This document shows positions 26,850 through 37,201 of a DNA stretch of 64,000 nt, piece by piece (the first letter of the stretch is position 1; each line of letters opens with the position of its first letter). Made by a program: the position numbers and the translations under genes. The notes beneath the pieces were generated by a model, which saw only the letters and a list, made by a program, of their open reading frames with translations, made no database searches and had not been told where the DNA came from. Source of the DNA: Oscillospiraceae bacterium (GTDB lineage: Bacteria > Bacillota > Clostridia > Oscillospirales > Oscillospiraceae); the NCBI GenBank assembly GCA_022801715.1, contig JAAWSV010000008.1:1-64000 (forward strand). Reading direction: 5' to 3'.

Positions 26850-28037
26850 ATGGAAACCTTTGTTGTGGCCCTGACATTATTTTTGAAGCTCTTCACTGTC
26901 TATTTTGCCTGTGTGGCGATTTTCAACCTGAAAAAGCGGAGGGCCTATCCGATTGCCCCGCCCCAGACCCGCTTTGCGGTGATTGTAGCCGCCCGGAATG
27001 AGGAGGCGGTGATTGGAAACTTAGTCGCCAGCATCCTCAGTCAAAACTACCCGGCGGCGCTGCGGGATGTCTTTGTGGCCCCCAACAACTGTACGGACAA
27101 CACCGAGGCCGCCGCGGCAGCCGCCGGTGCGGAGATCATCCACTGCCTTGCCGGCGTCCGGAGCAAGGGCGCCGCCCTCCACCAAGCTATCGCCCAGCTG
27201 CGCCGCCGGGGGTACGACGCCTACGTGGTCTTTGACGCGGACAATGTGGCCGATCCGGACTTTCTGTCCCGGATGAATGATGCCTTCGTGGCCGGGGCCC
27301 AAGTGTGCAAGTCCCGGATGATGACTGCCAACGCCCGGGAGAGCGGCGTGGCCGGGTGCTATGGGCTCTACTTTACCTCCTTCGACTGGATCTTTAACCG
27401 TCCCCGTTCGGCCTGCGGTCTCTCCGCCAAGCTGGTGGGTACAGGTTTCGCCGTTCACCAAGAGGTAATCGAGGCCATGGGCGGCTGGAACACCAGCACC
27501 ATTGCCGAGGACGCGGAGTTCTCCGCCCAGTGCGCCCGCTTGGGTTATCGGGTCCACTGGGTCAGCGGGGCGCTGACTTACGACGAGGCCCCCAACAGCT
27601 TTCTGCTGTCCCTCCGCCAGCGCAAACGCTGGTGCAGCGGTGTGATGCAGGTAGCGCGGCAGGAACTGGGCAGCCTGTGGGGGGCTCGCAGTCCCCGCCC
27701 CATGCTCCGCTGGGATATGACCATGTTCCTGATGATGCCCTTTGCCCAAGCGGTGAGTGGGATTCTCCTGTTCTTAAACTTGGCCCTGCTTGGGGAGGAG
27801 TACGCGGTGCCGCTCCTCTGTCTGCTGCCGGTGTCTTATTTGGGGACGGTACTGCTGGGGACGGTACTGTGCCTGCTGGGCGGCTACGGTCTGCGGGGAA
27901 TGCTGCCGGCGGTGCTGGTCTTTCCTGTATTTATGGCGTCGTGGCTGCCGCTGCAAGTGGTATCGCTGTTTAAGGATACCAAGAAGTGGCACGCTGTGGC
28001 TCACACAGGGCGGCAGACGGCGGCGCTGCATATGTGA
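26850..28037 (+). CDS. Family 2 glycosyltransferase, membrane-associated
   Basis: RFAVIVAARNEEAVIGNLVASILSQNYP..VVFDADNVADPDFLSRMN..AEDAEFSAQ..QRKRWCSGVMQ. Confidence 0.9.
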   Translation: METFVVALTLFLKLFTVYFACVAIFNLKKRRAYPIAPPQTRFAVIVAARNEEAVIGNLVASILSQNYPAALRDVFVAPNNCTDNTEAAAAAAGAEIIHCLAGVRSKGAALHQAIAQLRRRGYDAYVVFDADNVADPDFLSRMNDAFVAGAQVCKSRMMTANARESGVAGCYGLYFTSFDWIFNRPRSACGLSAKLVGTGFAVHQEVIEAMGGWNTSTIAEDAEFSAQCARLGYRVHWVSGALTYDEAPNSFLLSLRQRKRWCSGVMQVARQELGSLWGARSPRPMLRWDMTMFLMMPFAQAVSGILLFLNLALLGEEYAVPLLCLLPVSYLGTVLLGTVLCLLGGYGLRGMLPAVLVFPVFMASWLPLQVVSLFKDTKKWHAVAHTGRQTAALHM

Positions 28038-28043
28038 TCTAAA

Positions 28044-28078
28044 AAAACTATGCGTACCTTGTTGTGCGCATAGTTTTT
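28044..28078 (+). terminator. Terminator
   Basis: aaaactatgcg..tgcgcatagttttt. Confidence 0.8.
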
Positions 28079-28198
28079 GACAAATTATGGAAGAGGCCGT
28101 GGGAGAGGACAGCGGAGAGAAAACGCCCATTGACATTTCCCCAGTATTTGCTATACTATAAACAAAAACAAAATTTTCTGACAAAAGGATGATCTGCC

Positions 28199-29002
28199 AT
28201 GATTGGTGCCATCTCATTCTCCGCTCAGACATATAAAAATCCCTATGCCCTGCGCACCTACGCCGCCCCTACCGGGAAGGCCAACCTCCCTGTGGAGCCG
28301 GTACAGCCGGCTAAGGCTGTTCAGGCGCCCGCTGCTGGTGCCAGAAGCCCTTGGTCCACCGCCGCGGTCTATCCCGGCGAGCAAGCCGCTCCGTCTGCGC
28401 AGTCCTCTCTGACACTGCCCGCCCTCCGGGAGGGGGCCGATCCGGCGGAGATGGCCATCCGGGGCCGCATCCGTACGCTCACCGGTGAGGAGTTCCGGGA
28501 GCTGGTGAACATTGGCCGGGACAGCCGTCAGGCGATGGCCGGTAAGCGGATGGAGGAGGGGGAGAGGAAGACGTTCCCCTTCTCTGAGGAGGCGCAAAAT
28601 GCGCTCCAGACCGAGGAGGAGGCCAAGTCCGCCCAAGAGGTGATGGAGGAGGCCGAGTGCCAGACCTGCAAGAACCGGAAGTACCAAGACGGGTCTGATG
28701 ACCCCGGCGTTTCCTTCAAGAATCCCACCAACATTGCCCCGGAGCAGGCGGCCTCCGCTGTCCGTGGCCACGAGATGGAGCATGTGGTCCGGGAACAGGC
28801 CAAGGCCCAGCGGGAGGACCGCAGAGTGGTGCAGCAGTCTGTGACGCTGCACACGGATATCTGTCCCGAGTGCGGCGATGTGTTTATCTCCGGCGGCACC
28901 ACCCGCACCACGACCAAGGCCAATCCTCAACAGGAGCAGGAGCAGGAGCAGGTGGAGATGAATCTTCAGAAGTTCTGCACTCCGTTTGAGCGTTTTGTCT
29001 AA
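28199..29002 (+). CDS. SprA-related putative metallopeptidase
   Basis: GVSFKNPTNIAPEQAASAVRGHEMEHVVREQAKAQRED (HExxH), ICPECGDVFISGGTTRTTT. Confidence 0.6.
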   Translation: MIGAISFSAQTYKNPYALRTYAAPTGKANLPVEPVQPAKAVQAPAAGARSPWSTAAVYPGEQAAPSAQSSLTLPALREGADPAEMAIRGRIRTLTGEEFRELVNIGRDSRQAMAGKRMEEGERKTFPFSEEAQNALQTEEEAKSAQEVMEEAECQTCKNRKYQDGSDDPGVSFKNPTNIAPEQAASAVRGHEMEHVVREQAKAQREDRRVVQQSVTLHTDICPECGDVFISGGTTRTTTKANPQQEQEQEQVEMNLQKFCTPFERFV

Positions 29003-29085
29003 AATAACAGCGGTATTTTAGGCGAGGGGACATGTCGGCTCTGTGCACCTGCTGACGCGTGTGTATGTACTCTGCAATAGGTTTA

Positions 29086-29120
29086 ACAGCATCGGGGATT
29101 TTCTCCGGTGCTGTTTTTTT
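29086..29120 (+). terminator. Terminator
   Basis: acagcatcgggg-attttc-tccggtgctgttttttt. Confidence 0.8.
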
Positions 29121-29215
29121 GTCCGTTCTGGTTGTATTTCCCATGGAAGGATGATATACTATACTCTAATTGATTATGTTTGCGGGGCCTCTCCCCGTGC
29201 AGGAAGGGGTGCTCT

Positions 29216-30277
29216 ATGAAAATTGTCGTGCTGTGCGGTGGGCTCTCTCCGGAGCGGAATGTCTCCTTGGCCTCCGGACGGGAGATCTGCCGGGCGCTGC
29301 GCCGGCGGGGCCACCGGGCTGTGCTGGTGGATATGTTTTTAGGGGTGGAGGAGCGAGAGGGGGAGCTCTCCGCTCTCTTCGATGCCCCCGACGGCCTGAT
29401 CCAGGAGGGGAGCTTGGGGGAACAGGAACCGGATTTGGCGGCAGTCCGTGCCCAGCGGCGGGGGGGAGGCGCCAGCCTCTTCGGCCGGGATGTGCTGGAG
29501 ATATGCACCTTGGCGGACATCGTGTTTCTGGCCCTCCACGGCGCCTGCGGTGAGGACGGCAGGGTGCAGGCCACCTTTGACCTCTTGGGCATCCCCTACA
29601 CCGGGGCGGGGTATCTCAGCTCCGCTATGGCTATGGATAAAGCCCAGACCAAGCATGTGATGGAGCGCCTGCGTATCCCCACCCCCTCTTGGCGGGAGAT
29701 TACATACACCGAAGCGGAGATTCCCGCCTTGACGGCGGAGATTCCCCTGCCCTGCGCGGTGAAATGTATCAATGGTGGCTCATCCCTTGGTATGGCTCTG
29801 CCGGAGACCGCCGGGGAGCTGGAGGCGGCTCTCTTTGCGCTGCTGCGCTACGGCGGTCACATCGTGGCGGAGGAGAAGATCCGGGGCCGGGACATTACGG
29901 TGGGTGTTTTAGGGGACCGGTACCTGCCAGCGGTGGAGATGATTCCCAAGTCCGGCGCCTACTTTGACTATGTGTCCAAGTATCAGGTCGGTGGGGCCTC
30001 GGAGCTGTGCCCCGCGCCTATCACCGATGAGCAATGGCGGATGATGGGGGAGCAGGCCTTGGTGCTCCACCAGACGTTGGGGCTTACGGTGTATTCCCGG
30101 ACGGATTTTATTTTGGATGGGGCGGGGAACCCTTGGTGTCTGGAGATCAACACCCTGCCGGGGATGACAGCCGCCAGCCTTCTGCCCAAGGAGGCCGCCG
30201 CCGCAGGAATGTGTTATGAGGACCTTTGTGAAGAAATCGTTCATCTGTCGATTGAGGCAAGAAAGGGAAGTATATGA
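29216..30277 (+). CDS. ddl: D-alanine--D-alanine ligase family
   Basis: GGLSPERNVSLASGREICRAL..; HGACGEDGRVQATFDLLGIPYTG; CLEINTLPGMT. Confidence 0.92.
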   Translation: MKIVVLCGGLSPERNVSLASGREICRALRRRGHRAVLVDMFLGVEEREGELSALFDAPDGLIQEGSLGEQEPDLAAVRAQRRGGGASLFGRDVLEICTLADIVFLALHGACGEDGRVQATFDLLGIPYTGAGYLSSAMAMDKAQTKHVMERLRIPTPSWREITYTEAEIPALTAEIPLPCAVKCINGGSSLGMALPETAGELEAALFALLRYGGHIVAEEKIRGRDITVGVLGDRYLPAVEMIPKSGAYFDYVSKYQVGGASELCPAPITDEQWRMMGEQALVLHQTLGLTVYSRTDFILDGAGNPWCLEINTLPGMTAASLLPKEAAAAGMCYEDLCEEIVHLSIEARKGSI

Positions 30278-31620
30278 TACCCATGACCGCACAGGAGATC
30301 GCCGCCGCCGCAGGCGGGACGCTCTATGGAAAGGGGATGGCCTCCGCCGTCTCCACTGACAGCCGCAGTATCCAGCCGGGGTGCCTGTTTGTTCCCCTGA
30401 TCGGGGAGAGGTTTGACGGCCACAGCTACATCGACGTCTCTCTGTCTGCCGGGGCGGCGGGGTGTCTCTGCGCCCGTCTGCCGGAGACGCGGCGGGAGGA
30501 CCGGTTCTATATCTTGGTGCCGGATACCCTCTTGGCGCTGAAAAATCTGGCCTCGGCCTACCGGAGCCGGTTCCGCCTGCCGGTGGTGCAGATCACCGGC
30601 AGTGTGGGAAAGACCACCACCAAGGAGATGGCGGCGGCGGTGCTCTGCCGGCACGGAGAGACCCTATTCACCGAGGGGAACCTCAACAACGCCATCGGTG
30701 TGCCTCTGACGCTGCTGCGGCTGAGTACAGAGCACTGGGCGGCAGTGGTGGAGAGCGGTATGGACCGGTTTGGGGAGATTCGCTACGCTGGGGAGATGAT
30801 CCGGCCCGACATCGCTGTGATCACCAACATCGGGGATGTCCATGTGGAGCTGCTGGGCAGCCGGGAGGGGATTCTCAGGGCCAAGTCGGAGATTTTTGAG
30901 AACCTGAAGGCCGATGGGACGGTGATTCTCAACGGGGATGATCCCCTGCTGAACACGCTGGACCTGCCCTTTGCCACACTGCGCTGCGGCTATGGGGAGA
31001 ACTGTCAGGTGCGTGTCAGTGAGGTGGAGGACCGGGGGTTTGGCGGGGTGCGCTGCACAGTGACCACCGCCAAGGCAGTGTACCACTTGGAGATTCCCGC
31101 CTTCGGCACCCATATGGTCTATGCCGCCGCTATGGCCGCGGCCATCGGGGAGCTGCTGGGCCTCACGGAGGAGGAGATCATCGCCGGTGTGGCGGACTAT
31201 CAGCCCACCGGGTCCAGACTGCGTCTGATTCATCTGAGCGACGACCGGGTGATCTTGGACGACTGCTACAACGCCAATCCCCACGCCATGACCGCTATGC
31301 TGAAGGTGCTCTCCAAGGGGGAGCGGACAGTGGCCATCATGGGGGATATGGGGGAGCTGGGGGAGCAGGCGGCGCAGATCCACCGTGAGATGGGGGCTTT
31401 GGCCCGGGACTTGGGCATCGGCTTTGTCATCGCCGTGGGGAAGAATGCCAAGTATATGGCTGAGGGGGCCAGTCCCCTGCCGGCCAAGTGGTACCCCACA
31501 GTGGATGACTTCCTATCGGACCTGCCGGAGGAGGCCTTTCAGCCCGGTACGGTAACGGGTGTAAAGGCCAGTCACTTTATGCACTTCGAGCGCATTGTGG
31601 AGGCGCTTCAGAACCGATAA
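30274..31620 (+). CDS. murF: UDP-N-acetylmuramoyl-tripeptide--D-alanyl-D-alanine ligase
   Basis: VVQITGSVGKTTTKEMAAAVL; EGNLNNAIGVPLTLLRL; DDCYNANPHAM. Confidence 0.93.
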   Translation: MIPMTAQEIAAAAGGTLYGKGMASAVSTDSRSIQPGCLFVPLIGERFDGHSYIDVSLSAGAAGCLCARLPETRREDRFYILVPDTLLALKNLASAYRSRFRLPVVQITGSVGKTTTKEMAAAVLCRHGETLFTEGNLNNAIGVPLTLLRLSTEHWAAVVESGMDRFGEIRYAGEMIRPDIAVITNIGDVHVELLGSREGILRAKSEIFENLKADGTVILNGDDPLLNTLDLPFATLRCGYGENCQVRVSEVEDRGFGGVRCTVTTAKAVYHLEIPAFGTHMVYAAAMAAAIGELLGLTEEEIIAGVADYQPTGSRLRLIHLSDDRVILDDCYNANPHAMTAMLKVLSKGERTVAIMGDMGELGEQAAQIHREMGALARDLGIGFVIAVGKNAKYMAEGASPLPAKWYPTVDDFLSDLPEEAFQPGTVTGVKASHFMHFERIVEALQNR

Positions 31621-31672
31621 CGCGCTCCGTGCCCCTCTGGGACGGGGCGGAAATGAGATAAAAGGAAATACC

Positions 31673-33574
31673 ATGGTAGATATTGCAGTCAGCAATGTTG
31701 TCAAATCCTTTGAGATTGGCAGCAACATATTGGATGGCCTGACCTTTCAGATTCAGGCCGGAGAGCGGGTGGGGCTTCTGGGCCGCAACGGCGCGGGAAA
31801 GACCACGCTCTTCAAGATTCTCACCGGGGAGCTCCGCTGTGACAGCGGGGAGGTGGTCATCGGCCGGAACCGGCGGGTGGGGCTGATCTCCCAGATCCCC
31901 GTCTACCCGGCGGGGTACACCGTGGAGGATGTGCTGAACACCGCCTTCTCCCGCCACCAGACCCTCCTGCAGGAGATGGAGCGGCTTACCGCCGCCATGG
32001 CCGATGGGGACAGCAGCGCGGAGACCCTTCGGCGCTATGGGGAGCTCTCCGCCAAGTTTGAGGGGATCGGCGGCTACGACACGGACACCGCGGTGAACAA
32101 GGTGGCAAATGGCCTCTCCATCCCCCTGGAGATGCGCTCACAGCCCTTTGACAGTCTCTCCGGCGGGGAGAAGACCCGGGTGAACTTGGGACGGCTTATC
32201 TTGGAGGATACGGATATTCTCCTTTTGGATGAGCCCACCAACCACTTGGATCTCCATGCCACCGAGTGGCTGGAGGGGTATGTGAGCCGGTTTAAGGGAA
32301 CCGTGGTGGCCATCAGCCATGACCGGTATTTTTTAGACCGGACGGTGGCACGGGTCATTGAGATTTTAGACGGCAAGGCAGAGTTTTACGCCGGGAACTA
32401 CAGCTTTTACGCCATTGAGAAGGAGCGCCGCTATCTGGAGCGGATGCGCCAGTATGAGAAGGCGGAGGCCCAGATTGCCCACTTGGAGAAGTCGGCGGAG
32501 CAGCTCAGGCTGTGGGCCTTTCAGGGGATGGACAAGACCTACCGCCGGGCGGTGTCCATGGAGCGGCGGATCGAGCGGATCCGCCAGTCCCAAGTGGGCC
32601 GGCCCACCAAGGCCCGTGCCCTCACCGCCCGGTTCGGGGAGGCGGAGTTTTTTGGCGATGAAGTCCTCCACCTTCGGGAGATAGGCAAGTCCTTTGACGG
32701 CAGGACGCTCTTTGAAGAGGTGTCGCTGCTGGTGGAGGGGGGCGAGCGGATCGCCCTCTTGGGGGACAACGGCACGGGGAAGTCCACGCTCTTGAAGATT
32801 CTTATGGATGAGGAGAGCCCCGATACCGGGCGGGTGAAGTACGGACCCTCGGTGCGCACCGCCTACCTGCCCCAGATTATCCGTTTTGACGATCCCTCCC
32901 GCAGTCTGGTGGATACCATGCTCTACGCCAAGCGGGGGCTCTCCACCCAAGGGGCCCGGGACCGTCTGGCCTCCTTTCAGTTTCGGGGGGAGGATGTGTT
33001 TAAGCCGGTGTCGGTGCTCTCCGGCGGGGAGCAGAGCCGGCTGAGGCTCTGTATGCTGATGGATGAGGAGATCAATTTCCTCATCCTGGACGAGCCCACC
33101 AACCACTTGGATATCGCCAGCCGGGAGTGGATTGAGGAGGCGGTGGAGGCCTATGAGGGCACCCTGCTCTTTGTCAGCCACGACCGGTACTTCATCAACC
33201 GCTTCGCCACCCGGGTCTGGGAGCTTGCCAACGGGAGGATCACCGACTATCCGGTGCCCTTTGCCCGGTACCGGGAGATCAAGGAGCGGGAGCGGAGTCA
33301 GCAAAAGCCTGCCGCCAAGCCGGTGCCGGACAAGCCCAAGGCCGCTGCCAAGGGGAACAAGGCCCAGCAGGCCGCCCGGAAGCAGATGACCATTTGCCAG
33401 CGGGAGATTGAGAAGCTGGAGGAGGCTATCCGGGAGAAGGAGGCGGAGCTGGAGGCCAATGCCTGTGATTATGAGAAGTACAGCGCCCTCTACAGTGAGA
33501 AAGAGGCCATGGATGAGGCGCTTCTGTCGCTGATGGAGCGGTGGGAACAGCTCAGTGAGGAGGCGGGGGAGTGA
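31673..33574 (+). CDS. ABC-F family ATP-binding protein
   Basis: Two ABC cassettes GRNGAGKTT/GDNGTGKST, LSGGE(K/Q), LLLDEPTNHLDL, LILDEPTNHLDI; C-terminal coiled coil. Confidence 0.93.
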   Translation: MVDIAVSNVVKSFEIGSNILDGLTFQIQAGERVGLLGRNGAGKTTLFKILTGELRCDSGEVVIGRNRRVGLISQIPVYPAGYTVEDVLNTAFSRHQTLLQEMERLTAAMADGDSSAETLRRYGELSAKFEGIGGYDTDTAVNKVANGLSIPLEMRSQPFDSLSGGEKTRVNLGRLILEDTDILLLDEPTNHLDLHATEWLEGYVSRFKGTVVAISHDRYFLDRTVARVIEILDGKAEFYAGNYSFYAIEKERRYLERMRQYEKAEAQIAHLEKSAEQLRLWAFQGMDKTYRRAVSMERRIERIRQSQVGRPTKARALTARFGEAEFFGDEVLHLREIGKSFDGRTLFEEVSLLVEGGERIALLGDNGTGKSTLLKILMDEESPDTGRVKYGPSVRTAYLPQIIRFDDPSRSLVDTMLYAKRGLSTQGARDRLASFQFRGEDVFKPVSVLSGGEQSRLRLCMLMDEEINFLILDEPTNHLDIASREWIEEAVEAYEGTLLFVSHDRYFINRFATRVWELANGRITDYPVPFARYREIKERERSQQKPAAKPVPDKPKAAAKGNKAQQAARKQMTICQREIEKLEEAIREKEAELEANACDYEKYSALYSEKEAMDEALLSLMERWEQLSEEAGE

Positions 33575-34314
33575 GGCGGTGCTGGCTGGCTCTGGCGGCA
33601 CTGCTGACCCTTGCAGGGCTTTTGATGCGGCGGGTGTTTACGGCGGTGCGCTTTTGCGGCTTTCTCTGCCTCTGTGCCGTGCCGGTGTGCCTGTTGTGGG
33701 GGTTCCTCTCTGCCAGAAGGGGGCGGCGGTGGGCCGACATCGCCCGCCGGGTCCTTGCTGTTTGCATAGGGGCGGGGTTTGCCCTCTTTGCCGTGATAGA
33801 GATTCAGGTGATTGCTGCCGGCCATACCGATGGGGAGACCTCTGTGGGGGCGGTAGTGATTCTGGGGGCCGGGGTCAATGGGACCCAGCCCTCCCTGAGT
33901 TTGCAGGTGCGGCTGGAGGCGGCCTTGGCCTATCTCTCGGACAAGCCCGAGATCCCCATTGTGGTCTCTGGGGCCCAAGGGGGCGGGGAGGCCGTCTCCG
34001 AGGCTCGTTGTATGGCGGACTGGCTTGCTGGGCACGGAGTGGACCCCGGAAGGATTTACTTGGAGGAGCAGGCCCGGAGTACAGCGGAGAATGTCCGGTA
34101 TGCCAAGGAGGTGCTTGGGGGGCTGGGCATTGGTCCCGCCGCGCCGGTAGCGGTGGTTACGGCTGACTACCATCTGTACCGGGCGTCGCTGTACTGGGAC
34201 GATCCGGGGTTTGTGCCGGTGGCGGCCCATATGCCGGCGAAGTATCTGCCGCTGACCATCAACTACTACATCCGGGAGGTATTCGGTGTCGTGTACCTCT
34301 CCGTATTGGGATAA
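33571..34314 (+). CDS. YdcF/DUF218-like membrane protein
   Basis: VVILGAGVNGTQPSLSLQVRLEAALAYL..VVSGAQGGGEAVSEARCMADWL..STAENVRYAKEVL. Confidence 0.88.
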   Translation: MRRCWLALAALLTLAGLLMRRVFTAVRFCGFLCLCAVPVCLLWGFLSARRGRRWADIARRVLAVCIGAGFALFAVIEIQVIAAGHTDGETSVGAVVILGAGVNGTQPSLSLQVRLEAALAYLSDKPEIPIVVSGAQGGGEAVSEARCMADWLAGHGVDPGRIYLEEQARSTAENVRYAKEVLGGLGIGPAAPVAVVTADYHLYRASLYWDDPGFVPVAAHMPAKYLPLTINYYIREVFGVVYLSVLG

Positions 34315-34326
34315 AGGAGGGCTTTT

Positions 34327-34851
34327 ATGCTTAGGATTCTTTGTGTATACTACTCCCGAACAGGCAAGACCAGACGCACCATGGAAAAGGTGGCGCAGGC
34401 TTTGAATGCGGAGCTTATTGAGATCACTGACGGGGTGAATCGAAGGGGTGCCGTGGGGTGTCTCCGGTCCTGCTTGGACGCGGTGCGCAAGTCTACCCGA
34501 TTTTTGGAGGCGTTTCAGCCCAGCCAGCCGGTGCGGAAATATGACGCGGTGATTGTAGGCACGCCCATCTGGGCGGGGCGGTGCAGCAGCATTGTCCGGG
34601 AGTTTTTGAAGAAGTACGGCCGGGACTGCCGGCAGATCGCCTACGTGGTCACACGGGGCATGGAGGAGAACCGTCAGGAGGCGGTGTTCCAGCAGATGGA
34701 TCTGTACACCGCCCGTCCCCATCTGTGCGCGGTGTCGCTGAAGGCGGACTGCGCCGGGGAGGACTTCTGGCGGGAGGAATTTTTGCGGGAGTTTGAGATG
34801 AAACTCGCCGAGCAAGGAGCAAAACATGCTGACGAAGCTGAAGGGAATTGA
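34327..34851 (+). CDS. Flavodoxin family protein
   Basis: MLRILCVYYSRTGKTRRTMEKVA..; YDAVIVGTPIWAGRCSSIVREFL. Confidence 0.85.
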   Translation: MLRILCVYYSRTGKTRRTMEKVAQALNAELIEITDGVNRRGAVGCLRSCLDAVRKSTRFLEAFQPSQPVRKYDAVIVGTPIWAGRCSSIVREFLKKYGRDCRQIAYVVTRGMEENRQEAVFQQMDLYTARPHLCAVSLKADCAGEDFWREEFLREFEMKLAEQGAKHADEAEGN

Positions 34852-35899
34852 ACAGCGATTGGACGCGGTGGAGACGCAGCTCTCCGACCCGTCGGTATAT
34901 GGCGATCCGGCCCTTTTGAAGAAGCTGCGTCTGGAGCAGAAGGATCTGACCCCTGTGGTGGAGGCCTACCGCGCCTACTGCCGGGCGGAGCGGGCCATGA
35001 TGGAGGCGGAGGAGCTGCAGAGCGACCTGGAGCTCCGGGAGATAGCCGCCGAGGAGTACGCCTCCGCCAAGGCCGACCGGGAGCGTCTGGAGGAGGAGCT
35101 GCGGATTCTCCTCCTGCCCAAGGACCCCAACGACAGCAAGAACGTGATCATGGAGATCCGGGGCGGCGTGGGGGGCGAGGAGGCCATGCTCTTCGCCGCA
35201 GACCTTCTGCGGATGTACACCATGTACGCCGAGCGCCGGGGCTGGAAGATTGAGATCGTCAGCGCCAACGAGACGGAGCTGGGGGGGATCAAGGAGACCA
35301 GCTTCGTTGTGGAGGGGGAGGGGGCTTGGTCCCGGCTGAAGTTTGAGAGCGGGGCCCACCGGGTCCAGCGTGTGCCGGTGACGGAGTCCTCCGGCCGCAT
35401 CCAGACCAGCGCCGCCACGGTGGCGGTGCTCCCGGAGGCGGAGGAGGTGGAGTTTACCATTGATCCCAAGGACTTGCAGATCGATACTTTCCGCTCCTCC
35501 GGCGCCGGGGGCCAGCACGTGAACAAGACCGAGAGCGCCATCCGCATCACCCACCTGCCCACCGGGGTGGTGGTGGAGTGTCAGGATGAGCGGAGCCAGT
35601 ACAAGAACAAGGACCGTGCTATGAAGATCCTCCGGTCCAAGCTCTATGAGGCCGAGCAGGCCAAACAGGACGCGGCGATCGCCGCCCAGCGCCGCAGTCA
35701 GGTGGGCAGCGGCGACCGCAGTGAGCGTATCCGCACCTACAACTTCCCCCAGAACCGGGTCACAGACCACCGGCTCACCGGGGAGGTGAAGAACTTCAAC
35801 ATCGACCAGATCATCAACGGCGATTTGGACCCCCTGATTGACGCCTTGGTCACAGCCGACCAGGCGGAGAAGCTCCTCAGAGAGAGGAGTGAGGGGTGA
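34826..35899 (+). CDS. prfA: Peptide chain release factor 1
   Basis: [37 protein letters not shown]. Confidence 0.96.
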   Translation: MLTKLKGIEQRLDAVETQLSDPSVYGDPALLKKLRLEQKDLTPVVEAYRAYCRAERAMMEAEELQSDLELREIAAEEYASAKADRERLEEELRILLLPKDPNDSKNVIMEIRGGVGGEEAMLFAADLLRMYTMYAERRGWKIEIVSANETELGGIKETSFVVEGEGAWSRLKFESGAHRVQRVPVTESSGRIQTSAATVAVLPEAEEVEFTIDPKDLQIDTFRSSGAGGQHVNKTESAIRITHLPTGVVVECQDERSQYKNKDRAMKILRSKLYEAEQAKQDAAIAAQRRSQVGSGDRSERIRTYNFPQNRVTDHRLTGEVKNFNIDQIINGDLDPLIDALVTADQAEKLLRERSEG

Positions 35900-36204
35900 G
35901 GCGGGGCCTGCGGGTCCTCCTCTGTATTGCCGCTTGGGCGCTGCTGATTGTCAGCGGGCTGTTTCTGTGGGCGGCGGTGGATTACTGCTTGGGTGTCCCG
36001 GAGCTGTATGGCTTCTTTGGGGCGGAGGCGCTGGAGGAGCAGACCGCCAAGGCCTATGTCTGGGTGGCGGTTCAGGGACTGGGCTTCCTGATCGCCGCCG
36101 GGGTCTGTTTTGCGGTTATGAGAGTGGTCTGGAAAAAGGGAATAAATACAAGAGAAAAGCGAAAAAGCCATGAAAACACAGCTTTTGACACAGAGAGATA
36201 TTGA
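35896..36204 (+). CDS. Small membrane hypothetical protein
   Basis: Two TM segments; overlaps prfA stop. Confidence 0.5.
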   Translation: MRRGLRVLLCIAAWALLIVSGLFLWAAVDYCLGVPELYGFFGAEALEEQTAKAYVWVAVQGLGFLIAAGVCFAVMRVVWKKGINTREKRKSHENTAFDTERY

Positions 36205-37201
36205 CGCCGCAGCCGCCATCCTCCGGGAGGGCGGTTTGGTGGCAATTCCCACGGAGACCGTCTACGGCTTAGGGGCTGACGCACTGAATCCGGCGGCGGT
36301 GGCCCGTATTTTTGAGGCCAAGGGCCGTCCGCAGGACAACCCGCTGATCCTCCACATCCCGGAGGTCTCTTGGCTGGAGCGGTACTGCCGGAACATTCCG
36401 CCTGCGGCCTACGCGCTGGCGGAGCGGTTCTGGCCGGGCCCCCTTACCATGGTTTTGCCCCGGCGGTCCAATGTTCCCAATGTGGTGACCTGCGGTCTGG
36501 ACACCGTAGGTATCCGGTGCCCCAACCATCCGGCCTTTTTGGCGGTGCTTCGGGCCTTGGACCGGCCGGTGGCCGCCCCCAGCGGGAATTTGTCCGGCCG
36601 GCCCAGCCCCACCTGCGCGGCCCATATGGTGGAGGATATGGACGGGCGGATTGAGGCCATCATGGACGGCGGACCCTGCGGTGTGGGGGTGGAGTCCACC
36701 ATCGTGGATCTGACCACACCCATTCCCCGGCTCCTGCGCCCCGGCGGTCTGCCGCTGGAGGCGCTGCGGGAGGTGCTGGGGGAGGTGGCGGTGGACAGGG
36801 CGGTGAACGCGCCCCTTGCGGCGGGGGAGAAGCCCCGTGCCCCGGGGATGAAGTACCGCCACTATGCCCCCAAGGCTCCCGTCACCGTGGTGGCCGGGGA
36901 CAGCCGGCGCACTGCCCGGTACATCCTCCGGCGTATAGGAGAGCGGACCGGGGTGATCTGCTTTGATGAGTACGTCTCCGACTTTCAAGGATGTACAGTG
37001 GAGGCCATCGGTTCCGCCAAGGATGTGGGGGAGCAGGCCCGGCGGCTCTTTGATGCCCTCCGAGCCTTCGACGCCACGGAGGTGGACGTTATCTTTGCTC
37101 AGTGCCCCGGCGATGCAGGACTGGGGCTGGCGGTGGCCAACCGTCTGAAAAAGGCGGCGGGCTTTCAGATCGTGGATTTGGGAGAGGGGGAGCGGACATG
37201 A
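36170..37201 (+). CDS. ywlC: L-threonylcarbamoyladenylate synthase (Sua5/YwlC)
   Basis: ILREGGLVAIPTETVYGLGADALNPAAVARIFEAKGRPQDNPLI. Confidence 0.95.
   Translation: MKTQLLTQRDIDAAAAILREGGLVAIPTETVYGLGADALNPAAVARIFEAKGRPQDNPLILHIPEVSWLERYCRNIPPAAYALAERFWPGPLTMVLPRRSNVPNVVTCGLDTVGIRCPNHPAFLAVLRALDRPVAAPSGNLSGRPSPTCAAHMVEDMDGRIEAIMDGGPCGVGVESTIVDLTTPIPRLLRPGGLPLEALREVLGEVAVDRAVNAPLAAGEKPRAPGMKYRHYAPKAPVTVVAGDSRRTARYILRRIGERTGVICFDEYVSDFQGCTVEAIGSAKDVGEQARRLFDALRAFDATEVDVIFAQCPGDAGLGLAVANRLKKAAGFQIVDLGEGERT

Noticed and set aside
29216-30277. Vancomycin-resistance D-Ala-D-Lac ligase near a VanR-like regulator
   Set aside because: Ligase sits with murF in a normal cell-wall operon, and no vanH/vanX genes are present near the two-component system.
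32366-33601. 411-aa antisense ORF over the ABC-F gene
   Set aside because: Shadow ORF; ABC cassettes on plus strand explain the region.
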